Below are positions 17,753-29,153 of a stretch of DNA of 64,000 nt, in pieces. Within the stretch, counting starts at the first letter, position 1. Every line of letters begins with the position of its first letter. This DNA is from Oceanobacillus limi (GTDB lineage Bacteria; Bacillota; Bacilli; Bacillales; Amphibacillaceae), in contig NZ_FOHE01000008.1 in NCBI RefSeq assembly GCF_900111445.1, positions 62,001 to 126,000 of the forward strand. Direction: 5' to 3'. Below the pieces are notes generated by a model. That model worked only from the letters and a program-made list of their open reading frames with translations, had not been told where the DNA came from and did no database searches. The position numbers were made by a program, and so were the translations under genes.

Positions 17753-17832
17753 TCCGGTGATGAAGCGGTTCTTATTTTTTTAAGGATAACATAGAAAGAT
17801 ATTTAAACATAAACGCATACAAGCATAGCGAA

Positions 17833-17944
17833 GGAAATACACGGAGACTCCTGTGGGAAAGCGAAGACGCTGAGACCCCACAGTGAGCGGGCTTTGCGAA
17901 CGAGGAGGCTCAGCGCGAGCCCACGGAAAGCGCAGTGTATTTCC
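17833..17944 (-). repeat. Repeat module A, copy 2
   Basis: 112 bp between GGAAATACAC and GTGTATTTCC, a perfect inverted repeat, interior rich in GCG and shared with 6714-6819. Confidence 0.75.
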
Positions 17945-18184
17945 GTAGCGGTGAAGATGCTATCCAAAATCTTTTAAGTTCATTACGTCACATCATATAT
18001 CTATTACGTAATTATCGATACCGAATAAGTACTGATTTCTTTGGTTTGGATTCTGGCTTAGGGACTAAATTTTATCGTTATTAAAAAAATTTTAAAAAAT
18101 TAAGCAAAAGATATGGTAATTTATTTCGGAAACCGTTATATTAGTAATTACGGAAAATAAAAACTTCATGAAGGAGGGAGACAT

Positions 18185-19936
18185 TTGGATACATTTAAGA
18201 AACTGAAGAAATTTTATTGGCCACACAGAAAATATTTTTTCATATCATTGTTTTTCCTATTTTTTGTGACTGGTATTACCGTTGTGTATCCGATTATACT
18301 GCAATTAACAATTGATGAAGTAGTGGCAAAGGAGAGGTATTCCTTTATTCCATACATTGCAATTGGATTTTTAGTACTTATGTTTATTAAAGGTATATCA
18401 ACGTATTTACACCAATATTTAGGGGATCTTTTTGGAATAACAACCGTTTTCCATGTACGGAATTCGTTATACAAAAAACTCCAAATCTTATCCTTTAAGT
18501 ATTATGATAATGCCAAAACTGGGGATATTATGTCGCGTTTAACAGCAGATGTTGAAGGCTTTCGCTTCTTTTTATCTGCTGGATTTGCAGAGCTGATAAG
18601 AATAGCGTTGTTAATCCTAATGTCATTAAGTGTTATGTTCTATTATTCCATTCCACTTGCTCTTGTAACAATGGCAGCTATGCCATTTTTAGCCATTGTT
18701 GTTTTCAAGTTTGATAAACGAGTACATCCTGCTTTCCGAGGTATTCGTAAATCGTTTGGACGATTAAATACAAGGGTTCAAGAAAACATTAGTGGTATGC
18801 AAACCGTAAAATCACTTTCAAGAGAAGACTTTGAGATAGGTAGATTTTCGGGAAGTAATGATAATTACCGGCAAAACTACTTAAAAACATCTAATATTTG
18901 GGCAAAATACTTTCCATTAATGGAGTTTATCGGTAATTTCTGCGCGGTAGCATTACTTGCATTTGGTGGCTACTTAGTAATTAGTTCACAGATGCAGCCA
19001 GGTGAATTAGTAGCATTTTTTAGTTTAGTTTGGTACATCATGGGGCCGCTTATGAATTTAGGGTTTGTCATTAACCAATTCTCACAAGCGAAAGCTTCTG
19101 GAGAAAGGTTGCTAGAAATTTTAGAAGGAAAGGAAGATATCGTAGAGAAAGAGAATGCTATTAATAAACCAATTAAAGGTCATGTAACCTTTGATGATGT
19201 AACACTGACATATGTAGAAGATGATGATGAGGCGTTGAAAAATATCAGTTTTGATGCTCCACCAGGAAAAGTTGTGGGCTTAATTGGAGCTACTGGTTCA
19301 GGTAAAACAAGTATTACTCAATTAATAACACGTTTTTATGAGCCTGAACAAGGTCAAGTATTGGTTGATGGTCATCCAGTTTCTGATTATCAAATAAAAG
19401 CATTGCGTAAACATATCGGTTTTGTCTTACAAGAATCTTTTCTATTTTCAACTACGATTCGTGAAAATATTGCTTATGGTAATCCAAATGTTACAGAAGA
19501 ACAAATTGTCGATGCTGCTAAACGTGCACAAGCACATGATTTTATTATGGATATGCCAAATGGTTATGATACCTTATTAGGCGAGCGTGGAATGGGGCTT
19601 TCTGGTGGTCAGAAGCAGCGTATTGCGATTGCTCGTGCTATTTGTATTAACCCAAGTATCCTTGTACTAGATGATGCTACATCAGCAGTTGATATGGAAA
19701 CTGAATTTAAGATCCAGCAAGCATTGAAAGAGGTAATGAAGGGAAGAACTTCATTCATTATTGCTCATCGTATCTCTTCATTAAAGCATGCGGATGAAAT
19801 ACTTGTGCTTGAAGAAGGAAAGATTGTAGAACGTGGTACACATGATGAGCTGGTAGAAAATAATGGTCCATACCAACGTATTTATGATATTCAGTACCAA
19901 GACCGTGACGCAATTATGAATCCGTCAGCAGTCTAA
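18185..19936 (+). CDS. yknU: Heterodimeric ABC exporter subunit with degenerate Walker B (YknU-like)
   Basis: 583 aa, TTG start after AAGGAGGGAGACA. Six-helix exporter membrane domain (about 1-320) fused to an ATPase with Walker A GATGSGKTS, canonical signature LSGGQKQR and Walker B LVLDDATS: Asp replaces the catalytic Glu. The partner gene starts 15 bp downstream and has the opposite pattern, the hallmark of heterodimers such as BmrC/BmrD and LmrC/LmrD with one consensus ATP site. The likely role is drug or lipid export. The name rests on size and gene neighbourhood and is tentative. Confidence 0.85.
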   Translation: MDTFKKLKKFYWPHRKYFFISLFFLFFVTGITVVYPIILQLTIDEVVAKERYSFIPYIAIGFLVLMFIKGISTYLHQYLGDLFGITTVFHVRNSLYKKLQILSFKYYDNAKTGDIMSRLTADVEGFRFFLSAGFAELIRIALLILMSLSVMFYYSIPLALVTMAAMPFLAIVVFKFDKRVHPAFRGIRKSFGRLNTRVQENISGMQTVKSLSREDFEIGRFSGSNDNYRQNYLKTSNIWAKYFPLMEFIGNFCAVALLAFGGYLVISSQMQPGELVAFFSLVWYIMGPLMNLGFVINQFSQAKASGERLLEILEGKEDIVEKENAINKPIKGHVTFDDVTLTYVEDDDEALKNISFDAPPGKVVGLIGATGSGKTSITQLITRFYEPEQGQVLVDGHPVSDYQIKALRKHIGFVLQESFLFSTTIRENIAYGNPNVTEEQIVDAAKRAQAHDFIMDMPNGYDTLLGERGMGLSGGQKQRIAIARAICINPSILVLDDATSAVDMETEFKIQQALKEVMKGRTSFIIAHRISSLKHADEILVLEEGKIVERGTHDELVENNGPYQRIYDIQYQDRDAIMNPSAV

Positions 19937-19951
19937 AGGGGGGGAGAAATA

Positions 19952-21793
19952 TTGTCAGAAACAACAAATGAAAATAAAAAAGATCGTCACCTGAAACGAT
20001 TTCATTATACGATTGATCAAGCGATAGAAAAACCGTTTAATTGGCAACAAATATGGCGTTTACTAACCTATTTAAAACCATATGCGAAAACATATTTACT
20101 AGGTGCAATTATTGCAATGATTGTATCTACTGCGGTCCGCTTAGCTGTCCCTATTATTATAGGTAAGGTTGCCTTTGATGTAGCAATTGAAAATAAAGAT
20201 GTAGGCCTGCTTACTTATTTGGTTATTGCTATTGGTTTACTTTATTTGCTAAGTTATGTAGGTAATATTTATCGAATTAAATGGGTGAATTTATTAGGGC
20301 AAAATGTTATTTATGATTTAAGACAACATCTATTTACCCATGTACAACGGTTATCGCATCGATTTTTTGATAACCGTTCAGCGGGTTCGATTTTAGTTCG
20401 TATCATGAATGATACCAACTCCTTACAAGAGCTATTTACCAACGGTATCATTAATTTGTTAATGGATATAGCTACTTTACTAGGGATTATAGTTATTTTG
20501 TTTACGTTGAGTCCTAAATTAGCCTTAGCAGTAATGGTTATATTGCCATTAATGTTTTATATATCAACGAAACTACGTCGTAAAATTCGTCGATCATGGC
20601 AGAATGTACGAATTCAGCAATCACGAATGAATTCTCATTTAAATGAAAGTATTCAAGGGATTCGTATAACCCAATCTTTTTCCCAGGAAAAGGAAAATAC
20701 GGAATTCTTTAATGGAGTAAATACGGATAATTTTCAAAGCTGGAGAACTGCTTCCAGTAAGAGTGCGATGTTCCGTCCGTTTGTAGAGATGAGTAATGCG
20801 ATTGGAACGGTTGTATTAATATCTTATGGTGCTCATTTAATAATCTTAGGGCCAAGCGATGGAGGAATAAAACTTGGTACGTTTGTATCGTTTGCCTTTT
20901 TCCTAGGTATGTTCTGGGATCCAATCTCTAGACTAGGTCAAGTATATAACCAATTACTAATGGCAATGGCTTCTTCTGAACGGATTTTTGAATACCTTGA
21001 TGAACAACCAAATGTTTCTGAAAAAGATAATGCGATTGAATTTGAAGAAATGAAAGGTCATATAGCGTTTGATAAAGTGCAATTTTCTTATGACAGTGAA
21101 CGAATCGCTTTACATGAAATTTCATTGGAAATTAAGGCGGGAGAAACCATTGCTCTAGTGGGACATACGGGAAGTGGGAAATCGACCATTGCAAATTTAA
21201 TTAGTCGGTTTTATGATCCAACAAGCGGTACCGTTAAAGTAGATGGACATGACTTAAAGGATGTTAAATTAAGTAGTTTACGTAACCATATAAGTGTTGT
21301 ACTACAAGACACATTTATATTCTCTGGAACCATTATGGAGAATATTCGTTTTGGTCGACCGGATGCTAGTGATGAGGAAGTTATTGAAGCTGCTAAAGTA
21401 GTGGGTGCAAATGACTTTATCGAACGTCTAGCGGATGGATATAGCACAGAGGTCGAGGAAAGAGGGAATATCCTTTCAGCTGGCGAAAGACAGTTATTGT
21501 CCTTTGCTCGTGCATTATTAGCGAATCCTAGTATTATTATTTTAGACGAAGCAACAGCAAGTATTGATACAGAAACGGAAGTTAAAATACAAAATGCATT
21601 ACGTAGATTGCTAAAGGGAAGAACAGCAATTATTATTGCTCACCGACTATCAACAATACGTGAATCTGATAATATCTTCGTATTGGAACAAGGAAAGATA
21701 TTAGAAAATGGAGATCACGATGAATTAATGGAACAAAAAGGTGAGTATTATGAATTGGTAAAATCACAATTCCAAATGCTCGATGCAATGTAA
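19952..21793 (+). CDS. yknV: Heterodimeric ABC exporter subunit with catalytic Glu (YknV-like)
   Basis: 613 aa, TTG start after GGGGGGGAG. About 45 extra N-terminal residues precede six membrane helices; the ATPase has Walker A GHTGSGKST, Walker B IILDEATAS with catalytic Glu, and a non-consensus signature LSAGERQ. Together with the upstream subunit this gives one competent site (this Walker B plus LSGGQ of the partner) and one degenerate site. A terminator follows at 21801. Confidence 0.87.
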   Translation: MSETTNENKKDRHLKRFHYTIDQAIEKPFNWQQIWRLLTYLKPYAKTYLLGAIIAMIVSTAVRLAVPIIIGKVAFDVAIENKDVGLLTYLVIAIGLLYLLSYVGNIYRIKWVNLLGQNVIYDLRQHLFTHVQRLSHRFFDNRSAGSILVRIMNDTNSLQELFTNGIINLLMDIATLLGIIVILFTLSPKLALAVMVILPLMFYISTKLRRKIRRSWQNVRIQQSRMNSHLNESIQGIRITQSFSQEKENTEFFNGVNTDNFQSWRTASSKSAMFRPFVEMSNAIGTVVLISYGAHLIILGPSDGGIKLGTFVSFAFFLGMFWDPISRLGQVYNQLLMAMASSERIFEYLDEQPNVSEKDNAIEFEEMKGHIAFDKVQFSYDSERIALHEISLEIKAGETIALVGHTGSGKSTIANLISRFYDPTSGTVKVDGHDLKDVKLSSLRNHISVVLQDTFIFSGTIMENIRFGRPDASDEEVIEAAKVVGANDFIERLADGYSTEVEERGNILSAGERQLLSFARALLANPSIIILDEATASIDTETEVKIQNALRRLLKGRTAIIIAHRLSTIRESDNIFVLEQGKILENGDHDELMEQKGEYYELVKSQFQMLDAM

Positions 21794-21800
21794 TGTAAAA

Positions 21801-21842
21801 GAAGAAGCAATCTCATGTAAAAATAGAGATTGCTTCTTTTTC
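21801..21842 (+). terminator. Intrinsic terminator after the ABC exporter genes
   Basis: Stem GAAGCAATCTC/GAGATTGCTTC followed by TTTTTCC. Confidence 0.9.
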
Positions 21843-21905
21843 CTATTCTTGGTACAGTAAAATAGTAATGAATACATAAGTATTTTGTTCTTGGAGGAAA
21901 AGCAC

Positions 21906-22574
21906 ATGAAGCGAGAATTTGCAGTAATAGGATTAGGTAGATTCGGCGGCAGTATATGTCGGGAATTGAGTAAAGAAGGTATGGAAGTATTAGCAATAGA
22001 TAGTGATGAGGATAAAATTAATGAATTTAAAAACATTGCCTCACATGCTGTTATTGCAGATTCGACAGATGAAGCATCCTTAAAAGAATTAGGAATTAAA
22101 AACATTGATCATGTTATAGTTGCAATAGGCGATAATATACAAGCTAGCATTTTAACAACAGTAATCCTACATGATTTAGGAATTAAGCGAATTACAGTGA
22201 AAGCGCAAAATGATTATCATGAAAAAATATTAAACAAAATTGGAGCAAATCATGTTGTGCACCCGGAAAGAGACATGGGGAAGCGGATAGCACATAGCAT
22301 TATATCAAATAATATACTAGATTATCTTGAGCTTTCAGATGACCACAGTATTGTTGAAGTAAAAGCAGGAAAAAAACTTATTGGGAAGACGCTAGTTGAA
22401 TTAGATATTCGTGCTCGCTATGGTTGTAACGTTGTAGCAATTAAGCAAGGAAAAAATATTAATGTATCACCTGCAGCTGATGAAACGTTAAAAGAAGATG
22501 ATATTCTAATCGTTATTGGTGCTGATAAGGATATCTCTCGTTTTGAAAAACAACTTGTCATTGATGATGATTAA
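21906..22574 (+). CDS. ktrC: KtrC potassium-uptake gating subunit (RCK)
   Basis: 222 aa. ATG at 21906 lies nine bases after TTGGAGG. RCK_N Rossmann domain (GLGRFGGS, nucleotide-binding Asp in AIDSDEDK) and RCK_C domain from about residue 135. It matches B. subtilis KtrC (YkqB), the cytoplasmic ring that gates the KtrD channel in response to ATP/ADP; the RCK_C domain binds c-di-AMP in relatives. The KtrD channel is not in the window. Convergent with rnjA, as its B. subtilis neighbourhood predicts. Confidence 0.9.
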   Translation: MKREFAVIGLGRFGGSICRELSKEGMEVLAIDSDEDKINEFKNIASHAVIADSTDEASLKELGIKNIDHVIVAIGDNIQASILTTVILHDLGIKRITVKAQNDYHEKILNKIGANHVVHPERDMGKRIAHSIISNNILDYLELSDDHSIVEVKAGKKLIGKTLVELDIRARYGCNVVAIKQGKNINVSPAADETLKEDDILIVIGADKDISRFEKQLVIDDD

Positions 22575-22583
22575 AACGTATGT

Positions 22584-22627
22584 AAAAAGGATGAAAACCG
22601 ACATTAGATTCGGTTTTCATCCTTTTT
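22584..22627. terminator. Bidirectional terminator between ktrC and rnjA
   Basis: An 18-bp stem (AAAAAGGATGAAAACCGA with its complement) and T-runs on both sides. Confidence 0.92.
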
Positions 22628-22630
22628 GTT

Positions 22631-24298
22631 CTAAATCTCCATTATAATAGGAAGTATCATTGGTTTACGTTTTGTTTTTTCATATAAGAACGGAGCAATG
22701 GTGTCAATGATTTCATTTTTAATCTCTGACCATTGTGTTGTCTTTCTCTCCATTACCTTTTCTAAATGTTTTGCAACTAGTTTTTGTGCATCATTGATTA
22801 GGTCTTCAGATTCTCTCATATAGACAAAACCACGTGAAATGATGTCAGGGCCAGCAGCGACTTTAAACTCTTTCATATTGATGCTGACAACGACAATTAC
22901 TAATCCTTCTTCTGATAATATTCGACGGTCTCTTAGTACAATATTACCGATATCACCAATACCACTTCCGTCAACATAAATAGAACCAGAAGGTATTTTA
23001 CCAGCTACAGTTGCATTGTCTTTCCCTAATGCTAATACATCTCCATTATCCATTACGAATGAATTATCTATCGGTACTCCACAAAGCTCACCTAGTTTTG
23101 TGTGTTCCTTTAACATTCGATATTCACCGTGAATTGGCATAAAATACTTTGGATTCATGAGTCTTAGCATCAATTTCTGTTCTTCTTGGCTACCGTGACC
23201 AGATGTATGAATATCACTAAGTTTTCCGTGGATGACATCTGCACCTGCGCGGTAAAGCTTATTAATTGTACGGCTAACACTAATTGTATTTCCAGGGATT
23301 GGAGAGGATGAGAATACAACTGTGTCACCAGGAATAATTTGTATCTGTCGATGCGTACCATTGGCAATCCTTGATAGAGCAGCCATTGGTTCACCTTGAG
23401 AACCTGTACAAAGAATAGTTACTTCATTCGCTGGAAGGCGATTGATTTGATTGGCATCAATAAATGTATCTTTAGGAGCTTGAATGTACCCAAGTTCTTG
23501 TCCTAAATTTATCGCTGATTCCATACTACGACCAAATACAGCGATTTTTCGATTATGCTTAACAGCTGCACCTACTACTTGTTGTAGTCGGTAAATATTA
23601 GATGCAAACGTGGCAAAGATTAATCTTCCATCTACACGTCCAAAAATTTCATGAATATTTCCTTCTACAACTTTTTCAGACATTGTAAAACCTGGAACTT
23701 CACTATTTGTACTATCAGAAAGTAAGCATAATACTCCTTCTTTACCAATTTCAGCCATTTTAGATAAATTAGCTGGTTCACCGATTGGGGTGAAGTCAAA
23801 TTTGAAATCTCCGGTATGAACAATGTTGCCAGGAGGCGTTTTAACAACAATACCATAGGAATCTGGAATACTATGAGTTGTTCGGAAAAAGCTAACAGAT
23901 GTTTTACGGAATTTGATAATATCGTCTTCTTGAATAGTGTTTAATTTGGCGTTTCTTAATAAACCATGTTCTTCTAACTTATTTCGGATGAGTCCGATCG
24001 CGAGTTTTCCAGCATAGATAGGCACATTAATTTCTCTAAGTAAATATGGAATACCACCAATATGGTCTTCATGACCGTGTGTTACAATTAAACCTTTGAT
24101 TTTCTCTTGATTTTGTACTAGGTAAGTGTAATCTGGAATGACATAATCGATCCCAAGTAATTCATCTTCTGGGAACTTGATACCTGCATCAATTAGAATG
24201 ATTTCGTCCTGAAATTGAACACCATACGTATTCTTTCCAATTTCACCCAATCCACCTAGTGCAAAAACTGCTGTTTGGTCATTCTTTACAAATTTCAT
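22631..24298 (-). CDS. rnjA: Ribonuclease J1
   Basis: 555 aa. Metallo-beta-lactamase/beta-CASP fold with [10 protein letters not shown] (His74, His76, Asp78, His79), DAGIKFPED and a C-terminal tail of about 100 residues needed for dimerisation. RNase J1 is a 5'-3' exonuclease and endonuclease central to mRNA decay and rRNA maturation in Firmicutes. rpoY is directly upstream with a 3-bp gap, the conserved pair in bacilli. Confidence 0.96.
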   Translation of the reverse strand: MKFVKNDQTAVFALGGLGEIGKNTYGVQFQDEIILIDAGIKFPEDELLGIDYVIPDYTYLVQNQEKIKGLIVTHGHEDHIGGIPYLLREINVPIYAGKLAIGLIRNKLEEHGLLRNAKLNTIQEDDIIKFRKTSVSFFRTTHSIPDSYGIVVKTPPGNIVHTGDFKFDFTPIGEPANLSKMAEIGKEGVLCLLSDSTNSEVPGFTMSEKVVEGNIHEIFGRVDGRLIFATFASNIYRLQQVVGAAVKHNRKIAVFGRSMESAINLGQELGYIQAPKDTFIDANQINRLPANEVTILCTGSQGEPMAALSRIANGTHRQIQIIPGDTVVFSSSPIPGNTISVSRTINKLYRAGADVIHGKLSDIHTSGHGSQEEQKLMLRLMNPKYFMPIHGEYRMLKEHTKLGELCGVPIDNSFVMDNGDVLALGKDNATVAGKIPSGSIYVDGSGIGDIGNIVLRDRRILSEEGLVIVVVSINMKEFKVAAGPDIISRGFVYMRESEDLINDAQKLVAKHLEKVMERKTTQWSEIKNEIIDTIAPFLYEKTKRKPMILPIIMEI

Positions 24299-24301
24299 CG
24301 T

Positions 24302-24511
24302 TTATACGGACTCCGTTGTAAAGGTTTCGGATTGTTTTTCATATTCTAGATGTGCCTCATCTAGTACTTGGATAAACTCTATGTTGTAGTTACGATCACT
24401 TAATTTTTTTCTAACTTCCTCTTTTGACTCTGCCTCTATGTAAAGGCTTTTTGTTCTTTCACGTACTGGTACTTGATACGCTGATTCTTGATATAATACT
24501 TTGAAAATCAT
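24302..24511 (-). CDS. rpoY: RNA polymerase epsilon subunit RpoY
   Basis: 69 aa. ATG at 24511 has AAGGAG seven bases upstream; the ATG at 24544 overlaps that site. Typical start [10 protein letters not shown] and RTKSLYIEA. Epsilon is a small accessory subunit of Firmicutes RNA polymerase. Co-transcribed with rnjA. Confidence 0.93.
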   Translation of the reverse strand: MIFKVLYQESAYQVPVRERTKSLYIEAESKEEVRKKLSDRNYNIEFIQVLDEAHLEYEKQSETFTTESV

Positions 24512-24823
24512 TTCATCTCTCCTTAATCTTTCTATAACATTCATTTCTAATTTTACTATTCAAGTAACTTCTAAAACGATTTATGTATTATGTTTAGGCA
24601 TTTCTAAAAAAGGGTCATGCAAAATAACATAACGATTCTTAAACTGACTATTCATTTACTTCTCCATAATACATAGTAACGAATTGAATATTTCCGTAAT
24701 TAACTGTTATTACTACCTCACGCCTCCGGTAATATTGTTTCAGTTAAAAATATTTTCTTATATCATTAGCGGTAGATAGCATGGGTGCAACTACAAGAAG
24801 TCGCACCCTTAGCATGAATTAAC
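24512..24823. other. Upstream region of rpoY-rnjA
   Basis: 312 bp without an ORF. A stable hairpin (GGGTGC...GCACCC, 24783-24808) marks the end of the small ORF transcript to the right. A GC-rich stretch near 24718-24735 sits in AT-rich DNA between imperfect arms GTTATTAC and GTAATATT. No clear promoter could be fixed. Confidence 0.5.
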
Positions 24824-24910
24824 TTAGTCTTTATAAGTTGTGGGTACACGTCCTTGGCCTAAAAAATCCTTCCAGCGTTTTCTAAGCTTTTCTTTTAGGC
24901 GTTTTAACAT
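24824..24910 (-). CDS. Putative 28-residue basic peptide
   Basis: A short ORF starting MLKRLKEKLRKRWKDF and ending RVPTTYKD, strongly amphipathic and basic in its first half. GAAAGGAG stands 13 bases before the ATG, a little far but usable. A stable hairpin follows 16 bases after the stop. It resembles no family I can name; its location between def and rpoY may be shared by relatives. Confidence 0.5.
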   Translation of the reverse strand: MLKRLKEKLRKRWKDFLGQGRVPTTYKD

Positions 24911-25214
24911 GTTTGTATTACATCTCCTTTCAAGAATATCAAGAAAAGCATACAAACGTTCTACCGATCCAATCCCTCTTAACTATAGTATAGTACGGTT
25001 TGAAGAATATTGGAATAAAAATCCCTTTTTTCCATAAAAAAAATTATATTTTATCTATAAATAACTTTGTTTAGTAGGAAAAGTATATTCGTGAATGGTG
25101 ATTTGTTAAATAGGTTTCGTATGTATATTTTTCACTTAGAATCATTTCTTATACATTAATGAGAGTGGAAGTTGTATTATAAAGAAAGAACAGCTGCGTT
25201 CAGCTGTTCTCTCT
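24911..25214. other. Intergenic region between the basic peptide and def
   Basis: Contains the terminator of def (25188-25209) and, presumably, the promoter of the small peptide; otherwise AT-rich without recognised features. Confidence 0.5.
25188..25209 (-). terminator. Intrinsic terminator of def
   Basis: Perfect stem GAACAGCTG/CAGCTGTTC, followed on the minus strand by TTTCTTTATAA. Confidence 0.88.
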
Positions 25215-25766
25215 TTAATTAATTGCCTTTGCATTATCTGGGATTGTATATGGGTTTTCTTTGTTTATATGGTCGTAAAACATAACTCCATTTAAGTGAT
25301 CAATTTCATGTTGGAAAACGATTGCTGCGTAATCCCGTAAACGTAGTTTTAATTTGTTACCTTCTAAATCAGTTGCTGTAACTGTGATACGAGCATATCT
25401 CGGAACGTACCCTTCAACATTTCGGTCAACAGATAAACAGCCTTCACCTGCAGAAAGATAAGCTTTTTCAACGGAATGACTAACAATTTTTGGATTAAAC
25501 AATCCATAGCTATATAACTTTCCATTCAAATCTTCAAAGTGTATGGCAACCATTCGCTTCGTAATTCCTAATTGAGGTGCTGCTAAACCAACACCAGGTC
25601 GTAAATCATATGTGGAACACATCTCGTCGTCCTGGCTATTTTTTAAATAAGTAAGCATATCGGATAATAAGTTTATTTCCTCATCCGATGGAGGAAGCGT
25701 TACTTCAGTTGCAACTTCTCGTAAAGCAGGATGACCTTCTCGTACAATATTTTCCATCGTAATCAT
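25215..25766 (-). CDS. def: Peptide deformylase
   Basis: 183 aa. All three active-site motifs are present: [16 protein letters not shown] and QHEIDHLNG, giving the Cys/His/His metal site. It removes the formyl group from nascent protein N termini. The length and the insertion in the N-terminal half match the type 2 Gram-positive enzyme (YkrB/DefB). Gene order rnjA-rpoY-...-def-ykyA is that of B. subtilis. Confidence 0.95.
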   Translation of the reverse strand: MITMENIVREGHPALREVATEVTLPPSDEEINLLSDMLTYLKNSQDDEMCSTYDLRPGVGLAAPQLGITKRMVAIHFEDLNGKLYSYGLFNPKIVSHSVEKAYLSAGEGCLSVDRNVEGYVPRYARITVTATDLEGNKLKLRLRDYAAIVFQHEIDHLNGVMFYDHINKENPYTIPDNAKAIN

Positions 25767-25977
25767 TATTTACCACTCCAATTGATTATTCCTTCTTGTA
25801 ACTGCTCGTACAATGTGTATCATTCTAACAGTTTATCATAATTAATAGTTATTTATCATAAATTTACTATCAACAAATTTATTAAAATTGTATTCGTTCG
25901 TAATAGGCATTATGTTATACTTATGATAAATCTAGACTATCCATTTAAGGTACAGCAATGAAGAGGGGAAGATATTT

Positions 25978-26643
25978 GTGAGGATTAAAAAACTATTTTT
26001 GATATTGATTTTTACTACTTTCTTTATATTATCAGCCTGTGGGGAATCAATAGACACGCAAGTTTATAATCATTTGGAAAAAGCGGTGAGTCTGGAAGAA
26101 GGATTTGAACAACAACAGACTTCTATAAATGAATTAGAAAAACAAGAACAGTCCATTTATGAAGAAATAATTGATTTAGGAATGGATGATTTTGAGAAAA
26201 TACAAGAATTGTCAAATGAAGCTATATCGGTGATAGACGAACGTAAAGAAAAAATTGAGTTAGAAAAAAATAGTATTGAAGATTCACGTGAAGAATTTTT
26301 AAATACGGAAGAACTTATTAATGAAATCGATGATGATTCGGTAAAGGAAAAAGCCAATGAAATGTATGATGCTATGGTCGAACGGTATAAATCGTATGAT
26401 GTGCTGTATGAAAAATATATGAAATCCTTAACTTTAGAAAAAGAACTATACGAAATGCTTCAGAAAGAAGAGATGGATCAGGATACTGTGACAGAACATA
26501 TTGAAACGATTAACGAAAGTTATCAGGATGTTATTCAAGCAAATGAAACATTTAATAGTCACACGATGGAATATAATAAATTAAAAAAAGAATACTATAA
26601 TGTGGCTGATATAACCGTGAATTATGATGAAGACGAAAGCTAA
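25978..26643 (+). CDS. ykyA: YkyA-like cell-wall-binding lipoprotein
   Basis: 221 aa, GTG start after GAGGGGAAG. Lipoprotein signal with lipobox LSAC (Cys near residue 21), then a long acidic, Glu/Gln-rich helical stretch predicted to form coiled coils. It matches the YkyA putative cell-wall-binding lipoprotein family and lies just before pdhA as in B. subtilis. Role unknown. Confidence 0.82.
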   Translation: MRIKKLFLILIFTTFFILSACGESIDTQVYNHLEKAVSLEEGFEQQQTSINELEKQEQSIYEEIIDLGMDDFEKIQELSNEAISVIDERKEKIELEKNSIEDSREEFLNTEELINEIDDDSVKEKANEMYDAMVERYKSYDVLYEKYMKSLTLEKELYEMLQKEEMDQDTVTEHIETINESYQDVIQANETFNSHTMEYNKLKKEYYNVADITVNYDEDES

Positions 26644-26707
26644 TGAATTGTTCATAGCGTTAAATGTTCTGTAAAACATACAAAATTATTATTTTCCATT
26701 ACTAAAA

Positions 26708-26737
26708 AGAACTGCCTACTAGGCGGTTCTTTTTTTA
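26708..26737 (+). terminator. Intrinsic terminator of ykyA
   Basis: Stem AGAACTGCCT/AGGCGGTTCT with one wobble and a run of T. Confidence 0.9.
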
Positions 26738-26853
26738 TCCAATTTTATAATACAGTTTGTATTTAAAAATGTAACAGATGTTGTTATTTTGGCTTGGCCA
26801 ATATGAAAGATCGAAGTATGGGAAGATAAAAAAATAAATTAAAAACAAAGTAG

Positions 26854-26883
26854 TTGACCGAATGGAACGATATGAGCTAAACT
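26854..26883 (+). promoter_or_regulatory. Candidate sigma-A promoter of pdhABCD
   Basis: TTGACC, 18-bp spacer, TAAACT; it would give a 5' UTR of about 185 nt. Confidence 0.45.
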
Positions 26884-27068
26884 TTAGGAGTAATAAAATT
26901 GTACCAGTATTTTTCGATGAAATTATGTAACAGTTTGCTTAAACAAAATTCCCATTGTTAGGCTACATGAAAATAGTGCAGAAAAATGGAAAAAGGGTAC
27001 AGATTTTCTTATGTTTTGGGAAGGCTAGAAAAGATAATTATAAAAGGATATAAGAAAGGAAGAGGTGA

Positions 27069-28157
<1,089 letters not shown>

Positions 28158-28160
28158 ATC

Positions 28161-29138
28161 ATGGCACAAATGACAATGATTCAAGCAATCACTGATGCAA
28201 TGCGCACAGAGTTAAAAAATGATGAAAATGTGCTTGTATTTGGTGAAGATGTAGGCCAAAATGGCGGTGTTTTCCGTGCGACGGAAGGCTTACAAAAAGA
28301 ATTTGGAGAAGACCGTGTATTTGATACGCCATTAGCTGAATCAGGAATTGGTGGTTTAGCAATTGGTCTTGGATTACAAGGCTATCGTCCAGTTCCAGAA
28401 ATTCAATTCTTCGGCTTTGTATACGAAGTAATGGATTCTATTAGTGGTCAAATGGCCCGTATGCGTTATCGTTCCGGTGGTACTCATACCTCGCCGATAA
28501 CAGTTCGTTCACCATTTGGTGGTGGAGTACACACGCCTGAGCTTCATGCGGATTCACTAGAAGGTTTAATCGCGCAACAACCAGGTGTTAAAGTTGTGAT
28601 TCCATCTACACCGCATGATGCAAAAGGACTACTTATCGCATCCATTCGTGATAACGATCCGGTTGTATTTTTAGAGCACATGAAACTATACCGTTCTTTC
28701 CGTGGTGAAGTACCGGAAGAAGAATATACGATCGAATTAGGAAAAGCAGATGTTAAACGAGAAGGTAAAGATGTAACAATTGTCACTTACGGTGCAATGG
28801 TTCATGCTTCTTTAAAAGCTGCAGAAGAGCTTGAAAAAGACGGAGTAAGTGTGGAAGTTGTTGATTTACGTACGGTATCACCAATTGATACAGAGACTAT
28901 TTTAGAATCTGTGAAGAAAACAAATCGTGTGGTAGTTGTACAAGAAGCACAGCGTCAAGCAGGTGTAGCTTCACATGTAATCTCAGAAATTCAAGAGCGT
29001 GCTATTTTACATTTAGAGGCTCCGATTTTACGAGTAGCAGCACCAGACACCGTATATGCTTTCTCAGAAGCAGAAGAAGTTTGGCTACCAAATCATAAAG
29101 ACATCGTAGAAAAAGTAAACAGCGTAATGAATTTCTAA
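28161..29138 (+). CDS. pdhB: Pyruvate dehydrogenase E1 beta
   Basis: 325 aa transketolase-like subunit ([15 protein letters not shown], catalytic Glu in this stretch; [11 protein letters not shown]-terminal [16 protein letters not shown]). Starts 4 bp after pdhA. Confidence 0.96.
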   Translation: MAQMTMIQAITDAMRTELKNDENVLVFGEDVGQNGGVFRATEGLQKEFGEDRVFDTPLAESGIGGLAIGLGLQGYRPVPEIQFFGFVYEVMDSISGQMARMRYRSGGTHTSPITVRSPFGGGVHTPELHADSLEGLIAQQPGVKVVIPSTPHDAKGLLIASIRDNDPVVFLEHMKLYRSFRGEVPEEEYTIELGKADVKREGKDVTIVTYGAMVHASLKAAEELEKDGVSVEVVDLRTVSPIDTETILESVKKTNRVVVVQEAQRQAGVASHVISEIQERAILHLEAPILRVAAPDTVYAFSEAEEVWLPNHKDIVEKVNSVMNF

Positions 29139-29153
29139 AAGGAGGTAGTAATA

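Larger units (their letters stand above)
17405..18012 (-). repeat. Composite repeat R2 (inverted copy of R1)
   Basis: Same parts as R1 in reverse: border 17405-17435, module B, module A, then a decayed border (core 17982-17996, 12 of 15 matching). The distance between core ends is 576 bp, or 484 bp without the nested 92-bp insert, against 474 bp in R1. Most of 17396-18184 is thus non-coding repeat; only the last ~170 bp lead to the ABC exporter genes. Confidence 0.75.

Noticed and set aside
6652-18012. IS element or CRISPR array explaining R1/R2
   Set aside because: No transposase ORF, no regularly spaced direct repeats; the parts are inverted repeats with distinct modules.
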